Below, in pieces: positions 29,467-40,057 of a stretch of 64,000 nucleotides of DNA. A program made the position numbers and the translations under genes. Source of the stretch: Affinundibacterium amnicola. GTDB lineage: Bacteria; Pseudomonadota; Gammaproteobacteria; Burkholderiales; Burkholderiaceae_D. The stretch lies in contig NZ_JACOFU010000002.1 in NCBI RefSeq assembly GCF_014284275.1, positions 230,524 to 294,523 of the forward strand. The letters are read 5' to 3'. Under the pieces are notes generated by a model. That model was not told the origin of the DNA. It did no database searches and saw only the letters and a list, made by a program, of their open reading frames with translations. Within the stretch, counting starts at the first letter, position 1; every line of letters starts with the position of its first letter.

Positions 29467-30800
29467 AATAAATCCTCGTGTTTGATCTTAACAAAAGCTT
29501 CGAAGAAATCAGGAAAAGTCTTGGCAACACACTTAGGATCATTAATCCTCATTGAAGCACCACGGCGCGCAACGCCATCCAAGGTCGCCAAAGAAAAGCA
29601 CATCGCCATTCTGTGATCATCATAAGTATCTATCGTCGCTGGCGCAAGTTCTGCGGGTGGCGTGACGCTCATAAAGTCTTGACCTTCCTCAACGATTGCA
29701 CCAAGTTTGCGCAATTCCGTTGCCATTGCCACAATACGGTCTGTCTCTTTAACACGCCAGCTTTCAATATTGCGCAAAGTTGTCGTGCCGTTCGCATACA
29801 AAGCAGCGATTGCGATTGTCATGGCGGCATCGGGAATGTGGTTAAAATCCATATCAATAGCTTGCAGTGCGCCCTGCGTTTCTGCTTCTATCCAGTTATC
29901 ACCCATGGTGATTTTAGCGCCCATTTTTTCCAAAGCTTCCGCAAAACGAACATCGCCTTGTATGCTATTTTTACCAACGCCCTCGACCCGAATCGAACCG
30001 CCTGCAATCGCACCAGCTGCTAAGAAATAAGAAGCAGACGAGGCATCCCCTTCCACATACACGACACCCGGCGACACATAATGCTGACCAGCTTTGATCG
30101 TAAATCGCTGCCAACCATCTCGCACAACTTCTACCCCAAAACGCGCCATCAAATTCAAGGTGATTTCGATATAAGGTTTAGAAATCAAATCACCAACGAC
30201 CTCAATCACAACATCACTATGATGCGCGGCGAGCGGTGACGCCATGAGCAAGGCAGTTAAAAATTGACTGGAAACATTGCCCTTTACTTGCATCTGTTGC
30301 GCATGAATATGACCGCGCTTGATATGCAAAGGCGGATAACCGGGATTGCCGGTGTAATCAATCTGTGCACCAACAGCATTTAACGCATCGACCAAATCAC
30401 CAATCGGACGTTCATGCATACGCGCCACGCCATGCACGGTGTAATCACCACCTAAAACTGCCAGTGCCGCGACTAAGGGACGAATTGCGGTACCCGCATT
30501 CCCCATAAACAAATCGGCATGATGATTTGGAAAAGCACCGTTTGCACCAGTCACAGTGTAATTATGCGAGTCACCCTCTTGCGTCCAATGTACACCGAGT
30601 TTTTGCAAAGCATTCAACATCACCATCGTGTCATCAGATGCCAGCAAATCGTGGATCTGTGTTGTGCCTTTGGATAAGGCAGCTAGTAATAGAATGCGAT
30701 TTGAAATACTTTTGGAGCCGGGCAAGCGCACTGTGCCTTGCACTTTCATGACTGGATGTAAATCGAGGTGATGTGGGTATTGCTTGCTGTGATCTTTCAT
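29463..30800 (-). CDS. aroA: 3-phosphoshikimate 1-carboxyvinyltransferase (EPSP synthase)
   Basis: The sixth shikimate-pathway enzyme, joining phosphoenolpyruvate to shikimate-3-phosphate. The 445-residue product has [18 protein letters not shown] near the N-terminus and [20 protein letters not shown], both substrate-binding signatures. [23 protein letters not shown] and [12 protein letters not shown] lie in the C-terminal half. The ATG at 30800 follows GAGAAAGAG; a TTG 12 bp upstream is less likely. The Gly of LFMGNAGTA is retained, as in class I enzymes. Confidence 0.96.
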   Translation of the reverse strand: MKDHSKQYPHHLDLHPVMKVQGTVRLPGSKSISNRILLLAALSKGTTQIHDLLASDDTMVMLNALQKLGVHWTQEGDSHNYTVTGANGAFPNHHADLFMGNAGTAIRPLVAALAVLGGDYTVHGVARMHERPIGDLVDALNAVGAQIDYTGNPGYPPLHIKRGHIHAQQMQVKGNVSSQFLTALLMASPLAAHHSDVVIEVVGDLISKPYIEITLNLMARFGVEVVRDGWQRFTIKAGQHYVSPGVVYVEGDASSASYFLAAGAIAGGSIRVEGVGKNSIQGDVRFAEALEKMGAKITMGDNWIEAETQGALQAIDMDFNHIPDAAMTIAIAALYANGTTTLRNIESWRVKETDRIVAMATELRKLGAIVEEGQDFMSVTPPAELAPATIDTYDDHRMAMCFSLATLDGVARRGASMRINDPKCVAKTFPDFFEAFVKIKHEDLF

Positions 30801-30837
30801 GCTCTTTCTCAATAATTTACTAACTAATTTTATCTAG

Positions 30838-30895
30838 GTAGGGTGCGCCATGCGCACCGTTTTCTCATAGGTTTGGTGCGCATGGCGCACCCTAC
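30838..30895. repeat. 21-bp inverted repeat between tyrA and aroA
   Basis: A 21-bp arm at 30838-30858, starting GTAGGGTGCGCC, has its exact complement at 30875-30895, with a 16-bp loop. Each arm contains an inner GGTGCGCATGGCGCACC near-palindrome, so each arm can also fold on itself. It lies between two co-oriented genes, and the composition differs sharply from its AT-rich surroundings, as expected for a dispersed REP/MITE-like unit. Confidence 0.8.
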
Positions 30896-30905
30896 TCAAA
30901 TCCGC

Positions 30906-31847
30906 TTAATCACCGCCGTCTTTATTCTGCGCCTCTGCCGCTTCAATTGCCGAGATCCAGTTCACCCGCGCTGTTTGTGCACGACTATAGATCGCTTCTA
31001 AAGCCGCGCTATCACTCGCTACTAAACTCGTTCGCAATTGATTTAACTTGACGCTATAGGAATCTAACTCCTCCAAAATCGCATCGCGATTCGCCAGACT
31101 AATATCTCGCCACATTTCTGGCGAAGATCCCGCAATTCGTGTGAAGTCGCGGAACCCGCTTGCCGCATATTGAAACAAGCGATCAGCGTGTGGCTTCGCA
31201 GCGATGTCGTCGACTAGCGCATACGCCAACAAATGCGGTAAATGACTAACTGAGGCAAAGACTTGATCGTGTTCCTTAGGACTCAGATGATGAATGATCG
31301 CACCGCATGTACTCCACGCCTGAGCAAGCAACTCGACGACTCGATCAGTATTTTCTGCGAGGCGTGTGATCACGACTTTTTTGCCAATATACAAATCATC
31401 AATCGCCGCTTCCGGACCATTTTTTTCACGTCCCGCAATCGGATGAGCTGGTACAAATTGCGAGATTTTTTCTCGCAATGAATTTCGCGCAGCAAGCACC
31501 ACATCGGCTTTCGTGCTTCCAACATCGGTCACGATGGTGTGCGCTTGCAAATGCGAATAAATCGCACTGAGTATTTTCGTAGTCTGCGCAACTGGTGTGG
31601 CGATCACGATCAAATCCGCATCGATGACAGCAGATGCGATATCGTCGGTAAAACTGTCGATGAGTCCGAGTCGCTTTGCGGTTTCCAAAGAAGTCAAATG
31701 TCGATCTAAGCCAACAATATGTGTCACTGCTTTCGCTTTTTTCAAAGACAAAGCAAAAGAGCCACCGATCAGACCAACGCCGATCAAGACAAGTTTATTA
31801 AAAAGTGGACGCGCATGAGTCACTGGAGTCGCTTGGTTTTCCATCAT
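30906..31847 (-). CDS. tyrA: Prephenate dehydrogenase
   Basis: A 313-residue NAD(P)-dependent enzyme of tyrosine synthesis. The N-terminal Rossmann motif KLVLIGVGLIGGSFALSLK is followed by VIATPVAQT and TDVGSTKADVV. The helical C-terminal dimerisation domain has HPIAGREKNGPEAA, whose His is the catalytic one, and SHLPHLLAYALVD. No chorismate mutase domain is fused; that function lies in pheA. Two consecutive ATGs at the start leave a one-residue uncertainty. Confidence 0.94.
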   Translation of the reverse strand: MMENQATPVTHARPLFNKLVLIGVGLIGGSFALSLKKAKAVTHIVGLDRHLTSLETAKRLGLIDSFTDDIASAVIDADLIVIATPVAQTTKILSAIYSHLQAHTIVTDVGSTKADVVLAARNSLREKISQFVPAHPIAGREKNGPEAAIDDLYIGKKVVITRLAENTDRVVELLAQAWSTCGAIIHHLSPKEHDQVFASVSHLPHLLAYALVDDIAAKPHADRLFQYAASGFRDFTRIAGSSPEMWRDISLANRDAILEELDSYSVKLNQLRTSLVASDSAALEAIYSRAQTARVNWISAIEAAEAQNKDGGD

Positions 31848-31889
31848 TGTGTCAATTCAAATGCTTTTGAAACGATAAACTATTTTTTT

Positions 31890-31969
31890 GTCGCTCCTGC
31901 GAAGGCAGGAGCCCAGTGTCTTTGCTTGATCAGCGAACGCCACTAGATTCCCGCCTGCGCGGGAATGAC
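31890..31969. repeat. REP-like palindromic element, copy 2
   Basis: This element of about 80 bp starts GTCGCTCCTGCG and ends GCGCGGGAATGAC, with CCAGTGTCTTTG and GCCACTAGATTCCCGCC inside. It shares outline and core with the element at 10608-10681, so both belong to one dispersed family. It fills the gap between pheA and tyrA, where some related genomes carry hisC. Confidence 0.8.
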
Positions 31970-31980
31970 AGAATCAGCAC

Positions 31981-33054
31981 TCAGACAGTACAAGGATACG
32001 ATCCCAAGATCTTAAAAAACGCCGCATCCTGATTCAGCTCATCCATAGCAGCTTTCACCTTGGCATCCATCGCATGTCCCTCGACATCGACATAGAAATA
32101 ATATTCCCAATTACCAGTGCGCGCCGGGCGTGATTCAAAACGCGTCATGGAAACGCCATGCTTAGACAATGGTGCAAGCAAGTTATACACGGCTCCCGCC
32201 TTATTTGGCGTCGCTAAAACAATGGAAGTCTGGTCTTTACCGCTTGGCGTCGTATTCAAGCGCCCGACCACAGCAAAACGCGTACGGTTATGCGGATCAT
32301 CCTGAATATGCGCACTAACGATACCGAGATTATATTGATGACCAGCGATCTCACTCGCAATGGCAGCGACGCTGTAATCAGCACTTGCCATACGCGCCGC
32401 TTCTGCATTCGATGCGACTGCCTGACGTTCGACATGCGGAAAATGTTGATTGAGCCAAGCCTGACATTGCGCCAAGGCTTGTGAGTGCGCACAAATGCGG
32501 GTCACACCTTCCATAGTGCCGGACTTACTCATCAAACTATGCTGAACTGGAATTGCCACTTCGCCACTGATTGCCAAGCTTGTTTGCAACAGCAAATCCA
32601 AAGTGCGATTAATCGCACCTTCGGAAGAATTTTCGATAGGAACAACACCAAAATCAGCAGTGCCAGCTTCGGTCGCACGAAACACTTCATCAATAGAAAT
32701 ACATGGCAAAGCTTCGATCGCGTGACCGAATTGTTTGTAGACAGCTTGTTCGCTGAATGTACCAACAGGACCGAGAAATGCCACCACGACACGGCGCTCT
32801 AAAGCGCGGCAAGCTGACATCACTTCACGAAAAATCAATTGGATATCGTCGTTAAGCAGAGGCCCCGTATTTTTCGCGGCCATATTACGCAAAACTTGCG
32901 CTTCGCGCTCAGGTCGAAAAACCGGTGCATTAGTTTCCGCCTTAACGTGACCAACTTCTTGCGCAACACTAGCGCGCTGATTCAGCAATTCCAAAATCGC
33001 TGCATCAATCGCATCAATTTTTTCTCTGAGTGGGAGTAATTTATTGTCGTTCAT
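31981..33054 (-). CDS. pheA: Chorismate mutase / prephenate dehydratase (P-protein)
   Basis: A bifunctional 357-residue enzyme of phenylalanine synthesis. An N-terminal chorismate mutase domain (KIDAIDAAILELLNQRASVAQEVG, about residues 5-85) is followed by the prephenate dehydratase domain beginning VVAFLGPVGTFSEQAVYKQFG and containing the PIENSSEGAINRTLDLL motif. A C-terminal ACT domain has KHGVSMTRFESRPARTGNWEYYFYVD with the ESRP phenylalanine-binding signature, so feedback inhibition is expected. It lies between serC and tyrA. Confidence 0.96.
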   Translation of the reverse strand: MNDNKLLPLREKIDAIDAAILELLNQRASVAQEVGHVKAETNAPVFRPEREAQVLRNMAAKNTGPLLNDDIQLIFREVMSACRALERRVVVAFLGPVGTFSEQAVYKQFGHAIEALPCISIDEVFRATEAGTADFGVVPIENSSEGAINRTLDLLLQTSLAISGEVAIPVQHSLMSKSGTMEGVTRICAHSQALAQCQAWLNQHFPHVERQAVASNAEAARMASADYSVAAIASEIAGHQYNLGIVSAHIQDDPHNRTRFAVVGRLNTTPSGKDQTSIVLATPNKAGAVYNLLAPLSKHGVSMTRFESRPARTGNWEYYFYVDVEGHAMDAKVKAAMDELNQDAAFFKILGSYPCTV

Positions 33055-33234
33055 TTGAAAACCTAAAAACCGTTTTTAGATCAACCACACGCCACGTGCA
33101 ATTGAAAAATTTAAATAATATGCTCAATCTTATTCAAGCTTGTGACTTGATTCATCAGCACCACGGTTTCTAGGTGATGGTGGATACCATGCGAAGAAAG
33201 GGCTGATGATTTCGATTATTTTATTGGACGAATC

Positions 33235-34341
33235 TCATCGACCATTTGCACCTGCAAAATCTGCCATAAACGCCACCAAGGCCTGCACACCTTCAATCGG
33301 CATTGCATTATAAATCGAGGCGCGCATACCACCGACTGACTTATGCCCTTTCAGCTGCAATAAACCACGCTCTTTTGCCGTTGCCAAAAATGTTGCATTT
33401 AAGGATTCGTCTTTCAGATAAAACGGCACATTCATGCGCGAACGAAATTCTTTTGCTACACGGGTGACATAAAAATCTGTGCTGTCTAAATAATCGTAAA
33501 GCAAATCTGCTTTGGCAATATTCTTTTGCTCCATCGCAGCCACGCCGCCTTGACGTTTCAGCCACTGGAAAACTAAACCTGCGATGTAAATGGAATACGT
33601 TGGTGGCGTGTTGTACATGGAATCATTGTCTGCAATGATTTTCCAGTCAAATGCCGAAGGACAAATTGGTAAAGCCAAACCGAGTAAATCTTCACGCACA
33701 ATGACCAAGGTCAAACCTGCGGGGCCAATATTTTTCTGAGCGCCGCCAAAAATCACGCCATATTTCGATACATCAATCACGCGCGACAAAATGTGCGAGG
33801 ACATATCCGCCACCAAGGATGCGCCATTGGTTTGCTGCGCCACATCGGGCACAAAATGGTATTCAACGCCGTCGATAGTTTCATTCGTGCAGAGATGCAC
33901 GTAAGCGGCGTCTTTGCTTAAATTCCAGGTAGAAGGATCTGGCACACCGTTGAAACCAGCGCTTTCACTGGAAGCGGCAACGTTCACATTCGCGTACTTT
34001 TTCGCTTCCTTGATCGACTTACCACTCCATGAACCTGTGTGGATAAAATCAATGGTCGCTGACTGCGCTTTCCGCCCTACCAGATTCAAAGGAACGATTG
34101 CGTTTTCACCTAGGCCACCACCTTGCAAAAACAAGATTTTGTAGTTAGCAGGTACGTTCAGCAATTCACGCAAATCGGCTTGTGCTTGCGCTAATATCGA
34201 CATGAATTCCGGGCCACGATGACTCATTTCCATCACCGACATACCGCTACCATGCCAATCCAACATCTCACTTGCTGCTTGTTGCAAGACTTCTTTTGGT
34301 AACACGGCTGGGCCGGCAGAGAAATTGTAGATCGTAGTCAT
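33235..34341 (-). CDS. serC: Phosphoserine aminotransferase
   Basis: A PLP enzyme of 368 residues that makes phosphoserine, and 4-phosphohydroxythreonine for vitamin B6 synthesis. It has the canonical start [17 protein letters not shown], the [17 protein letters not shown] segment and the PLP lysine in [16 protein letters not shown]. The ATG at 34341 was chosen because an upstream TTG adds only three residues. It heads the serC-pheA-tyrA-aroA-cmk-rpsA series. Confidence 0.95.
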   Translation of the reverse strand: MTTIYNFSAGPAVLPKEVLQQAASEMLDWHGSGMSVMEMSHRGPEFMSILAQAQADLRELLNVPANYKILFLQGGGLGENAIVPLNLVGRKAQSATIDFIHTGSWSGKSIKEAKKYANVNVAASSESAGFNGVPDPSTWNLSKDAAYVHLCTNETIDGVEYHFVPDVAQQTNGASLVADMSSHILSRVIDVSKYGVIFGGAQKNIGPAGLTLVIVREDLLGLALPICPSAFDWKIIADNDSMYNTPPTYSIYIAGLVFQWLKRQGGVAAMEQKNIAKADLLYDYLDSTDFYVTRVAKEFRSRMNVPFYLKDESLNATFLATAKERGLLQLKGHKSVGGMRASIYNAMPIEGVQALVAFMADFAGANGR

Positions 34342-34369
34342 GGTCTTCAAACCGTTGTATTAAAACCTA

Positions 34370-34480
34370 GGGTGGGCACGGTTTTCGTGCCCACGCGTCC
34401 GATCAGGGTCGGACATCTTACATAAATATTTTCCGAAATAATTAACCGTAATGCGTGGGCACATAAAGCGTGCCCTCCCT
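34370..34480. repeat. GTGGGCACG palindromic repeats between gyrA and serC
   Basis: GTGGGCACG and CGTGCCCAC form a hairpin at 34372-34394, and further related arms (GCGTGGGCAC, GCGTGCCCTCCC) occur at 34453-34478. The outer sequences are roughly complementary across the whole 110 bp. It may end gyrA transcription on the minus strand, but the repeated layout resembles a dispersed REP-type element. Confidence 0.7.
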
Positions 34481-34484
34481 ACGA

Positions 34485-37136
34485 TTATTCTTCTACAGCT
34501 GCATCACCGCTTGCTTCGCCACCGCTTGCGTCACCACCATCTATAGCTTCTGGATCGGCATCGGTTTCAACAATACGTTGCAGACCAGAGAGCTTAGTAC
34601 CATCTTCCACCGCGATCAAAGTCACGCCTTGTGTCGCACGACCCATCTCGCGTATTTCAGAAACACGAGTACGGATTAATACGCCACCAGTCGTGATCAA
34701 CATAATTTCATCGGTTGGCTCGACCAGCGTTGCGGCAACGACTTTGCCGTTACGTTCAGAAGTCTGAATCGCGATCATGCCTTTAGTGCCGCGACCATGA
34801 CGTGTGTACTCAGTAATCGGGGTACGCTTACCGAAGCCGTTTTCAGTTGCGGTCAACACAGATTGCTGTTCATTTTCTGCGACCAGCAAGGCAATAACCT
34901 GTTGACCTTCTTCCAGATTCATACCGCGTACACCGCGTGCTGTACGACCCATAGGACGCACATCGTTTTCATCAAAGCGCACTGCTTTACCAGAGTCGGA
35001 GAACAACATCACATCGTGCTTACCATCGGTCAGCGCTGCACCGATCAGGAAGTCACCGTCATCCAAATCAACCGCAATAATGCCGGCCTTACGTGGATTA
35101 CTGAAATCATTCAATGCGGTTTTCTTGACCGTACCTAAACTAGTCGCCATGAAGATGTAATGATCTTCAGGGAAAGTACGGTTGTCGCCAGACAATGGCA
35201 AGATCACCGTAATTTTTTCACCATCTTGCAATGGGAACATATTCACAATCGGCTTGCCGCGTGAATTGCGTGAACCTTGTGGCACTTCCCAGACTTTCAA
35301 CCAATACAAACGGCCACGATTCGAGAAGCACAAGATGTAATCGTGGGTATTCGCGACAAACAATTGTTCGATCCAGTCATCATCTTTAGTCGCTGTCGCT
35401 TGCTTACCGCGACCGCCGCGTTTTTGCGCACGGTATTCGGACAAAGGCTGTGATTTCATATAACCGGTATGCGATAAGGTCACGACCATATCGACCGGTG
35501 TAATCAAATCTTCTGTTTCCAAATCCGTCGCATTCAAGACGATTTCTGAACGACGTGCATCTTTATTGCCGATGCCGTATTCGTTCATGCATGCTGTCAT
35601 TTCGTCTGTAATGATGACAGTGACGCGCTCTGGCTTGGACAAAATATCCAAGAGATCAGCGATCTCTGCCATGACGTCTTTATATTCATTAACAATCTTA
35701 TCTTGTTCCAGACCGGTCAAACGTTGCAAACGCATTTGCAAAATTTCTTGCGCCTGATCGTCAGACAACTTATACAGGCCGTCAGTTTGAATACCGTAAT
35801 GCTTAGGCAAGCTCTCTGGACGGAATGCTTCGATACCGCCCGGATTATCCGCAGCCGTACGCGTCAACATCTCGCGTACCATGGAGCTATCCCAAGCGCG
35901 GTTCATCAATTCAACTTTAGCTAACGGTGGCGTTGGTGCAGCTTTAATAATCGCGATAAAATCGTCGATGTTCGCCAAGGCAACAGCCAGACCTTCTAAC
36001 ACGTGACCACGGTCACGGGCTTTGCGCAATTCAAACACCGTACGGCGTGTGACCACTTCGCGACGATGCGACAAGAAGCATTCCAGCATTTGCTTCAGAT
36101 TCAACAACTTCGGCTGGCCGTTGACCAGCGCGACCATATTCATACCAAACGTATCTTGCAATTGCGTTTGTTTGTACAAATTATTCAAGACCACTTCTGG
36201 CACTTCACCACGCTTCAATTCGATCACAACGCGCATACCCGATTTATCGGATTCATCGCGAATATCAGAAATACCTTCGAGCTTTTTATCACGTACGTTT
36301 TCCGCGATACGCTCTAGCAAGGATTTTTTATTGACTTGGTATGGCAACTCATCCACGATGATCGCGGTACGACCTTCTTTACCAAACTCTTCAAAGTGCG
36401 TCTTAGCGCGCATTACTACGCGACCACGACCTGTGCGATAACCATCACGCACACCGGATACGCCGTAGATCAAACCAGCGGTTGGAAAATCGGGTGCAGG
36501 AATGATTTCGATCAACTCATCAATCGTACATTCTGGATTCCGCAAAACATGCAGAGCACCATTGATGATTTCAGTAATATTGTGTGGCGGGATATTCGTC
36601 GCCATACCGACCGCAATACCAGACGAACCGTTAATCAACAGATTCGGAATACGCGTTGGCAATACAGATGGTTCTTTTTCTTTACCGTCGTAATTAGGCA
36701 CGAAATCGACGGTTTCTTTGTCGATATCCGCCAGAATTTCATTCGCGATCTTATCCAAGCGGCACTCGGTATAACGCATCGCCGCCGCATTATCGCCATC
36801 GACAGAACCGAAGTTACCCTGACCATCAACCAGTGTGTAACGCAAAGAAAAGTCCTGCGCCATACGCACTAGTGTGTCATAAATCGAGGCATCACCATGC
36901 GGGTGATACTTACCCATGACTTCACCGACCACACGCGCACATTTCACGAATGGGCGGTTGTAGACGTTATTCATTTCGTGCATTGCGAACAAAACGCGTC
37001 TATGCACAGGCTTTAAACCATCACGCACGTCCGGCAAAGCACGGCCTACGATAACGCTCATGGCGTAATCGAGATAGCTCTTGCGCATTTCTTCTTCAAG
37101 GGAAATCGGGAGTGTTTCTTTTGCGAATTGATCCAT
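34485..37136 (-). CDS. gyrA: DNA gyrase subunit A
   Basis: An 883-residue type II topoisomerase subunit. The catalytic Tyr122 lies in [10 protein letters not shown], and the quinolone-determining region reads [15 protein letters not shown]. The C-terminal half carries the DNA-wrapping blades, including the GyrA box QKRGGRGK. At the position of E. coli Ser83 there is Ala, while Asp87 is retained. An acidic, Gly/Ala-rich tail ends the protein. It lies upstream of serC and is divergent from the ompA-like gene. Confidence 0.97.
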   Translation of the reverse strand: MDQFAKETLPISLEEEMRKSYLDYAMSVIVGRALPDVRDGLKPVHRRVLFAMHEMNNVYNRPFVKCARVVGEVMGKYHPHGDASIYDTLVRMAQDFSLRYTLVDGQGNFGSVDGDNAAAMRYTECRLDKIANEILADIDKETVDFVPNYDGKEKEPSVLPTRIPNLLINGSSGIAVGMATNIPPHNITEIINGALHVLRNPECTIDELIEIIPAPDFPTAGLIYGVSGVRDGYRTGRGRVVMRAKTHFEEFGKEGRTAIIVDELPYQVNKKSLLERIAENVRDKKLEGISDIRDESDKSGMRVVIELKRGEVPEVVLNNLYKQTQLQDTFGMNMVALVNGQPKLLNLKQMLECFLSHRREVVTRRTVFELRKARDRGHVLEGLAVALANIDDFIAIIKAAPTPPLAKVELMNRAWDSSMVREMLTRTAADNPGGIEAFRPESLPKHYGIQTDGLYKLSDDQAQEILQMRLQRLTGLEQDKIVNEYKDVMAEIADLLDILSKPERVTVIITDEMTACMNEYGIGNKDARRSEIVLNATDLETEDLITPVDMVVTLSHTGYMKSQPLSEYRAQKRGGRGKQATATKDDDWIEQLFVANTHDYILCFSNRGRLYWLKVWEVPQGSRNSRGKPIVNMFPLQDGEKITVILPLSGDNRTFPEDHYIFMATSLGTVKKTALNDFSNPRKAGIIAVDLDDGDFLIGAALTDGKHDVMLFSDSGKAVRFDENDVRPMGRTARGVRGMNLEEGQQVIALLVAENEQQSVLTATENGFGKRTPITEYTRHGRGTKGMIAIQTSERNGKVVAATLVEPTDEIMLITTGGVLIRTRVSEIREMGRATQGVTLIAVEDGTKLSGLQRIVETDADPEAIDGGDASGGEASGDAAVEE

Positions 37137-37727
37137 TGGCGGTCAGACTTGTCTAAGTGCTTACTAAATGCCTAATTAGGTGCTTAAAAATACAGCAGCA
37201 AGCTTGGTTAAAATAACAAGCCAGCACTAGGCTGGCGGAAGTCCTGCATCTGTTAACTAAATTTTGGCAAACATGAAACCTGTTTTTTGCGCGATTTAGT
37301 ATTCAACTGCTCATTTTAGCACGGCTACCATATGCGATCAGCGTTTTTATAGTTCGAAAAATATGGGTGAAATAGACACTTGAAAGCTGTCGAATAAATT
37401 CAAACCTATCCTTCATAAATCTGTCGTAAAAAACTACGGTTTTGTCGTTAAAATGCAAAGCTCATGCCCTGTTGCCAAAATAAGACATAAAAACGATAGA
37501 GTCCGATCAGCGACTAAGCTAAATCAATCCGATAAAGTGGACTTGTGGCAAACTCTTCCTGTCGCATTGCACAAGACTGTTCTTCAATTTAGAAGATTTC
37601 TGCTATGACAGTCATACTGTTGTCATCGAGCACGTGATAAAATTCTACTGTTACAGATTTTGTATCTTGCACTTTTGCATCTTTTAACGCAGTTCACCTG
37701 CGATTATTCTCAACCGAGGAAAAATAT
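37137..37727. other. Divergent intergenic region gyrA / ompA
   Basis: No gene, tRNA or clear repeat is seen in these 591 bp. The region must hold the gyrA promoter (minus strand) and the ompA promoter (plus strand). The plus-strand part is AT-rich, and the ompA ribosome site GAGGAAAAATAT is strong. The length suggests complex regulation or a leader, but I could not assign specific hexamers. Confidence 0.6.
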
Positions 37728-38399
37728 ATGAAACTTTTAGTTAAGCTCGCGATTGCAGCATCGGCCGTTGCCTCATTTTCGGCATCTGCTCAAACGATTA
37801 CTGATATCAAAGCAAATACACCATATAGCGCATATGTGCAGGATGCACGTGGCATTATCGTTCGCGATCCGTTTGGTTTGTGCTGGCGCACTGGATACTA
37901 CACACCTGCTGATGCAGTAGCAGGATGTGATTTACCTTTAGTTCCACCTGCGCCACCAGCACCTCCAGCGCCACCTGCACCAGTTGCTCCGCCGCCGCCA
38001 CCACCAGCGCCACCAGCGCCGGCACCAGTTCCAACATCTGAAAAAGTTACTTTTGCTGCTGATGCCTTCTTTGATTTCGACAAAGCAATCTTGAAACCAG
38101 AAGCTAAAGTGAAATTAGATGATATGGCTTCTAAATTAAAAGACGTCAACTTGGAAGTGATCGTTGCTGTTGGTCACACTGATTCTGTAGGTACTGACGA
38201 ATACAATCAAAAATTGTCTATCCGTCGTTCTGAAGCAGTGAAGGCTTACATCATTAGTCGCGGCATCGATGCAAAGCGTGTTTTCTCTGAAGGCAAAGGC
38301 GAAAAACAACCAGTTGCTGATAACAAGACTAAAGACGGTCGCGCTAAAAACCGTCGCGTTGAAATCGAAGTCGTTGGCACACGTACAATCAACAAGTAA
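37728..38399 (+). CDS. OmpA-family outer membrane protein
   Basis: A 223-residue protein with a signal peptide (MKLLVKLAIAASAVASFSASA), a short N-terminal region typical of betaproteobacterial OmpA-like proteins (AYVQDARGIIVRDPFGLCWRTGY, with Cys pair) and a Pro/Ala-rich linker of about 38 residues. The C-terminal peptidoglycan-binding OmpA domain (residues about 105-215) contains VGHTDSVGTDEYNQKLSIRR and KNRRVEIEV. It lacks a full eight-stranded barrel, so it probably links peptidoglycan and the outer membrane by its ends. It is followed by a strong terminator, suggesting a highly expressed single gene. Confidence 0.93.
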   Translation: MKLLVKLAIAASAVASFSASAQTITDIKANTPYSAYVQDARGIIVRDPFGLCWRTGYYTPADAVAGCDLPLVPPAPPAPPAPPAPVAPPPPPPAPPAPAPVPTSEKVTFAADAFFDFDKAILKPEAKVKLDDMASKLKDVNLEVIVAVGHTDSVGTDEYNQKLSIRRSEAVKAYIISRGIDAKRVFSEGKGEKQPVADNKTKDGRAKNRRVEIEVVGTRTINK

Positions 38400-38430
38400 T
38401 TCTTAAGTAAATTAAGTACTACTTAAATTA

Positions 38431-38454
38431 AAACCCGCTTCGGCGGGTTTTTTT
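38431..38454 (+). terminator. Rho-independent terminator of the ompA-like gene
   Basis: AAACCCGC and GCGGGTTT form an 8-bp stem around the stable tetraloop TTCG, followed by further T residues. Confidence 0.95.
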
Positions 38455-38574
38455 ATGGATTTTAAAAAAGTACAAATTTCTTTTGCAGCAAACACTGGTG
38501 AAATCAACTTCTATCCATATTTAATCTAGAATGACGCTTAATTTTAGCAACTCAAAATACCACGAAGAATTCTC

Positions 38575-39300
38575 ATGTCCATCATCTCGTCAAAAACTGA
38601 AAGTACCAATGTCGATCCCTCTGAAATTCAAAAATTCAGCGATTTGGCACATCGCTGGTGGGATCCAAGTTCAGAATTTAAACCTTTACACGAAATCAAT
38701 CCTTTAAGACTTGAATGGATTAACAATTTAGCACCTTTATCCGGCAAGAAAGTGATCGACATAGGTTGCGGCGGCGGGATTTTAGCCGAGTCAATGGCAA
38801 AGAAAAAAGCCGATGTGACTGGTATCGATTTATCGGATAAAGCACTCAAAGTCGCGGATCTGCATAGCCTAGAATCAGGTATTCAAGTGCGCTATGAAAA
38901 AATTGCCGCTGAAGACATGGCAGAACGAGAGGCTGGACAATACGATATCGTGACTTGCATGGAAATGCTAGAACATGTCCCCGATCCCGCATCCGTAATC
39001 CGCGCATGTACAAAATTGGTCAAGCCCGGTGGAAAAGTGTTTTTCTCCACCATCAATCGCAATCCGAAAGCTTATTTATTCGCCATTATTGGCGCCGAAT
39101 ATGTATTACAAATGCTGCCCAAGGGAACGCATGATTACGAAAAATTCATCACCCCTGCGGAATTAACCCAGGACATCCGCAATGCCGGACTCATCGTCGA
39201 TGCGATGAAGGGCATGAGTTACAACCCTTTAACCAAAATTTACTCGCTGAATCAAGATACCAGCGTCAATTACTTAGTCGCTTGCACTCGTCCATTATGA
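38575..39300 (+). CDS. ubiG: Ubiquinone biosynthesis O-methyltransferase UbiG
   Basis: A 241-residue SAM-dependent methyltransferase carrying out both O-methylation steps of ubiquinone synthesis. It shows motif [17 protein letters not shown], the motif II/III region [15 protein letters not shown], and [19 protein letters not shown], characteristic of UbiG. Its stop codon overlaps the ATG of gph (ATGA), so the two are translationally coupled. Confidence 0.96.
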   Translation: MSIISSKTESTNVDPSEIQKFSDLAHRWWDPSSEFKPLHEINPLRLEWINNLAPLSGKKVIDIGCGGGILAESMAKKKADVTGIDLSDKALKVADLHSLESGIQVRYEKIAAEDMAEREAGQYDIVTCMEMLEHVPDPASVIRACTKLVKPGGKVFFSTINRNPKAYLFAIIGAEYVLQMLPKGTHDYEKFITPAELTQDIRNAGLIVDAMKGMSYNPLTKIYSLNQDTSVNYLVACTRPL

Positions 39301-39974
39301 TTACTCCAAAAGCAGTTTTATTCGATCTCGATGGTACTCTGGCCGATACCGCACCCGATTTAGCCGCAGCCGTTAACTTAATGCGTATCAAGCGGAACTT
39401 AGATGCCGCCCCTTATCTTAGCTTACGTCCATTTGCCTCGGCTGGCGCGCGCGGACTGATTGGCGCAGGATTTCAAATTCCGCCTGAACATCCAGAATAT
39501 GAAGATATGCGCTTGGAGTTCCTTGCTAACTATGAATCGGCAATTGCGGTTCACAGCAAATTATTTTCCGGAGTTAAAGAATTGCTGCATGGACTTGATC
39601 AATTACACGTCACCTGGGGCATTATTACCAATAAAGCAGAACGCTTCACCACGCCTCTGATTCCACAGATCGGCCTAGAGAATGCTGCCTGCGTTATTTC
39701 TGGCGATACAACTGCACACGCAAAACCACATCCGGAGCCACTCTTAGAAGCAGCAAGAAGAATTCAGATTTCACCGTCTGAATGTTGGTACGTAGGCGAT
39801 GATTTGCGTGACATCCAAGCGGCACAAGCAGCAAATATGACGAGTATCGCGGCAGCTTGGGGCTATTGTGGCGCAATGGAACCAACACACTGGAAAGCCG
39901 ACGCCATACTAGATTCGCCCTTGGAATTATTAGAACTTGTCCGAGGCAAAATATTACAAACTCAAGCAGCCTAA
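39297..39974 (+). CDS. gph: Phosphoglycolate phosphatase (HAD family)
   Basis: A 225-residue HAD hydrolase that removes phosphate from 2-phosphoglycolate. It has the nucleophile motif [21 protein letters not shown] near the N-terminus, the motif II Thr in [11 protein letters not shown], and the motif III/IV segment [11 protein letters not shown] ... [19 protein letters not shown]. The ATG at 39297 lies in the ATGA overlap with ubiG. The ubiG-gph pair after an ompA-like gene is common in Burkholderiales. Confidence 0.93.
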   Translation: MITPKAVLFDLDGTLADTAPDLAAAVNLMRIKRNLDAAPYLSLRPFASAGARGLIGAGFQIPPEHPEYEDMRLEFLANYESAIAVHSKLFSGVKELLHGLDQLHVTWGIITNKAERFTTPLIPQIGLENAACVISGDTTAHAKPHPEPLLEAARRIQISPSECWYVGDDLRDIQAAQAANMTSIAAAWGYCGAMEPTHWKADAILDSPLELLELVRGKILQTQAA

Positions 39975-40015
39975 GTGACCTCTTGAAATTATATGGGGAA
40001 TTAAGGGCTTGAAAC

Positions 40016-40045
40016 TTGGAGCAGCTGCCTCATTTAGAGTATACT
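40016..40045 (+). promoter_or_regulatory. Probable ssrA promoter
   Basis: A TTGGAG hexamer and a TATACT hexamer are separated by 18 bp. The -10 ends 12 bp before the mature tmRNA 5' end. Confidence 0.6.
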
Positions 40046-40057
40046 TAGTACCGCTTT

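Noticed and set aside
36336..36872. 178-codon open frame antisense to gyrA
   Set aside because: It is a complement of conserved gyrA codons, with no recognisable domain or start signal.
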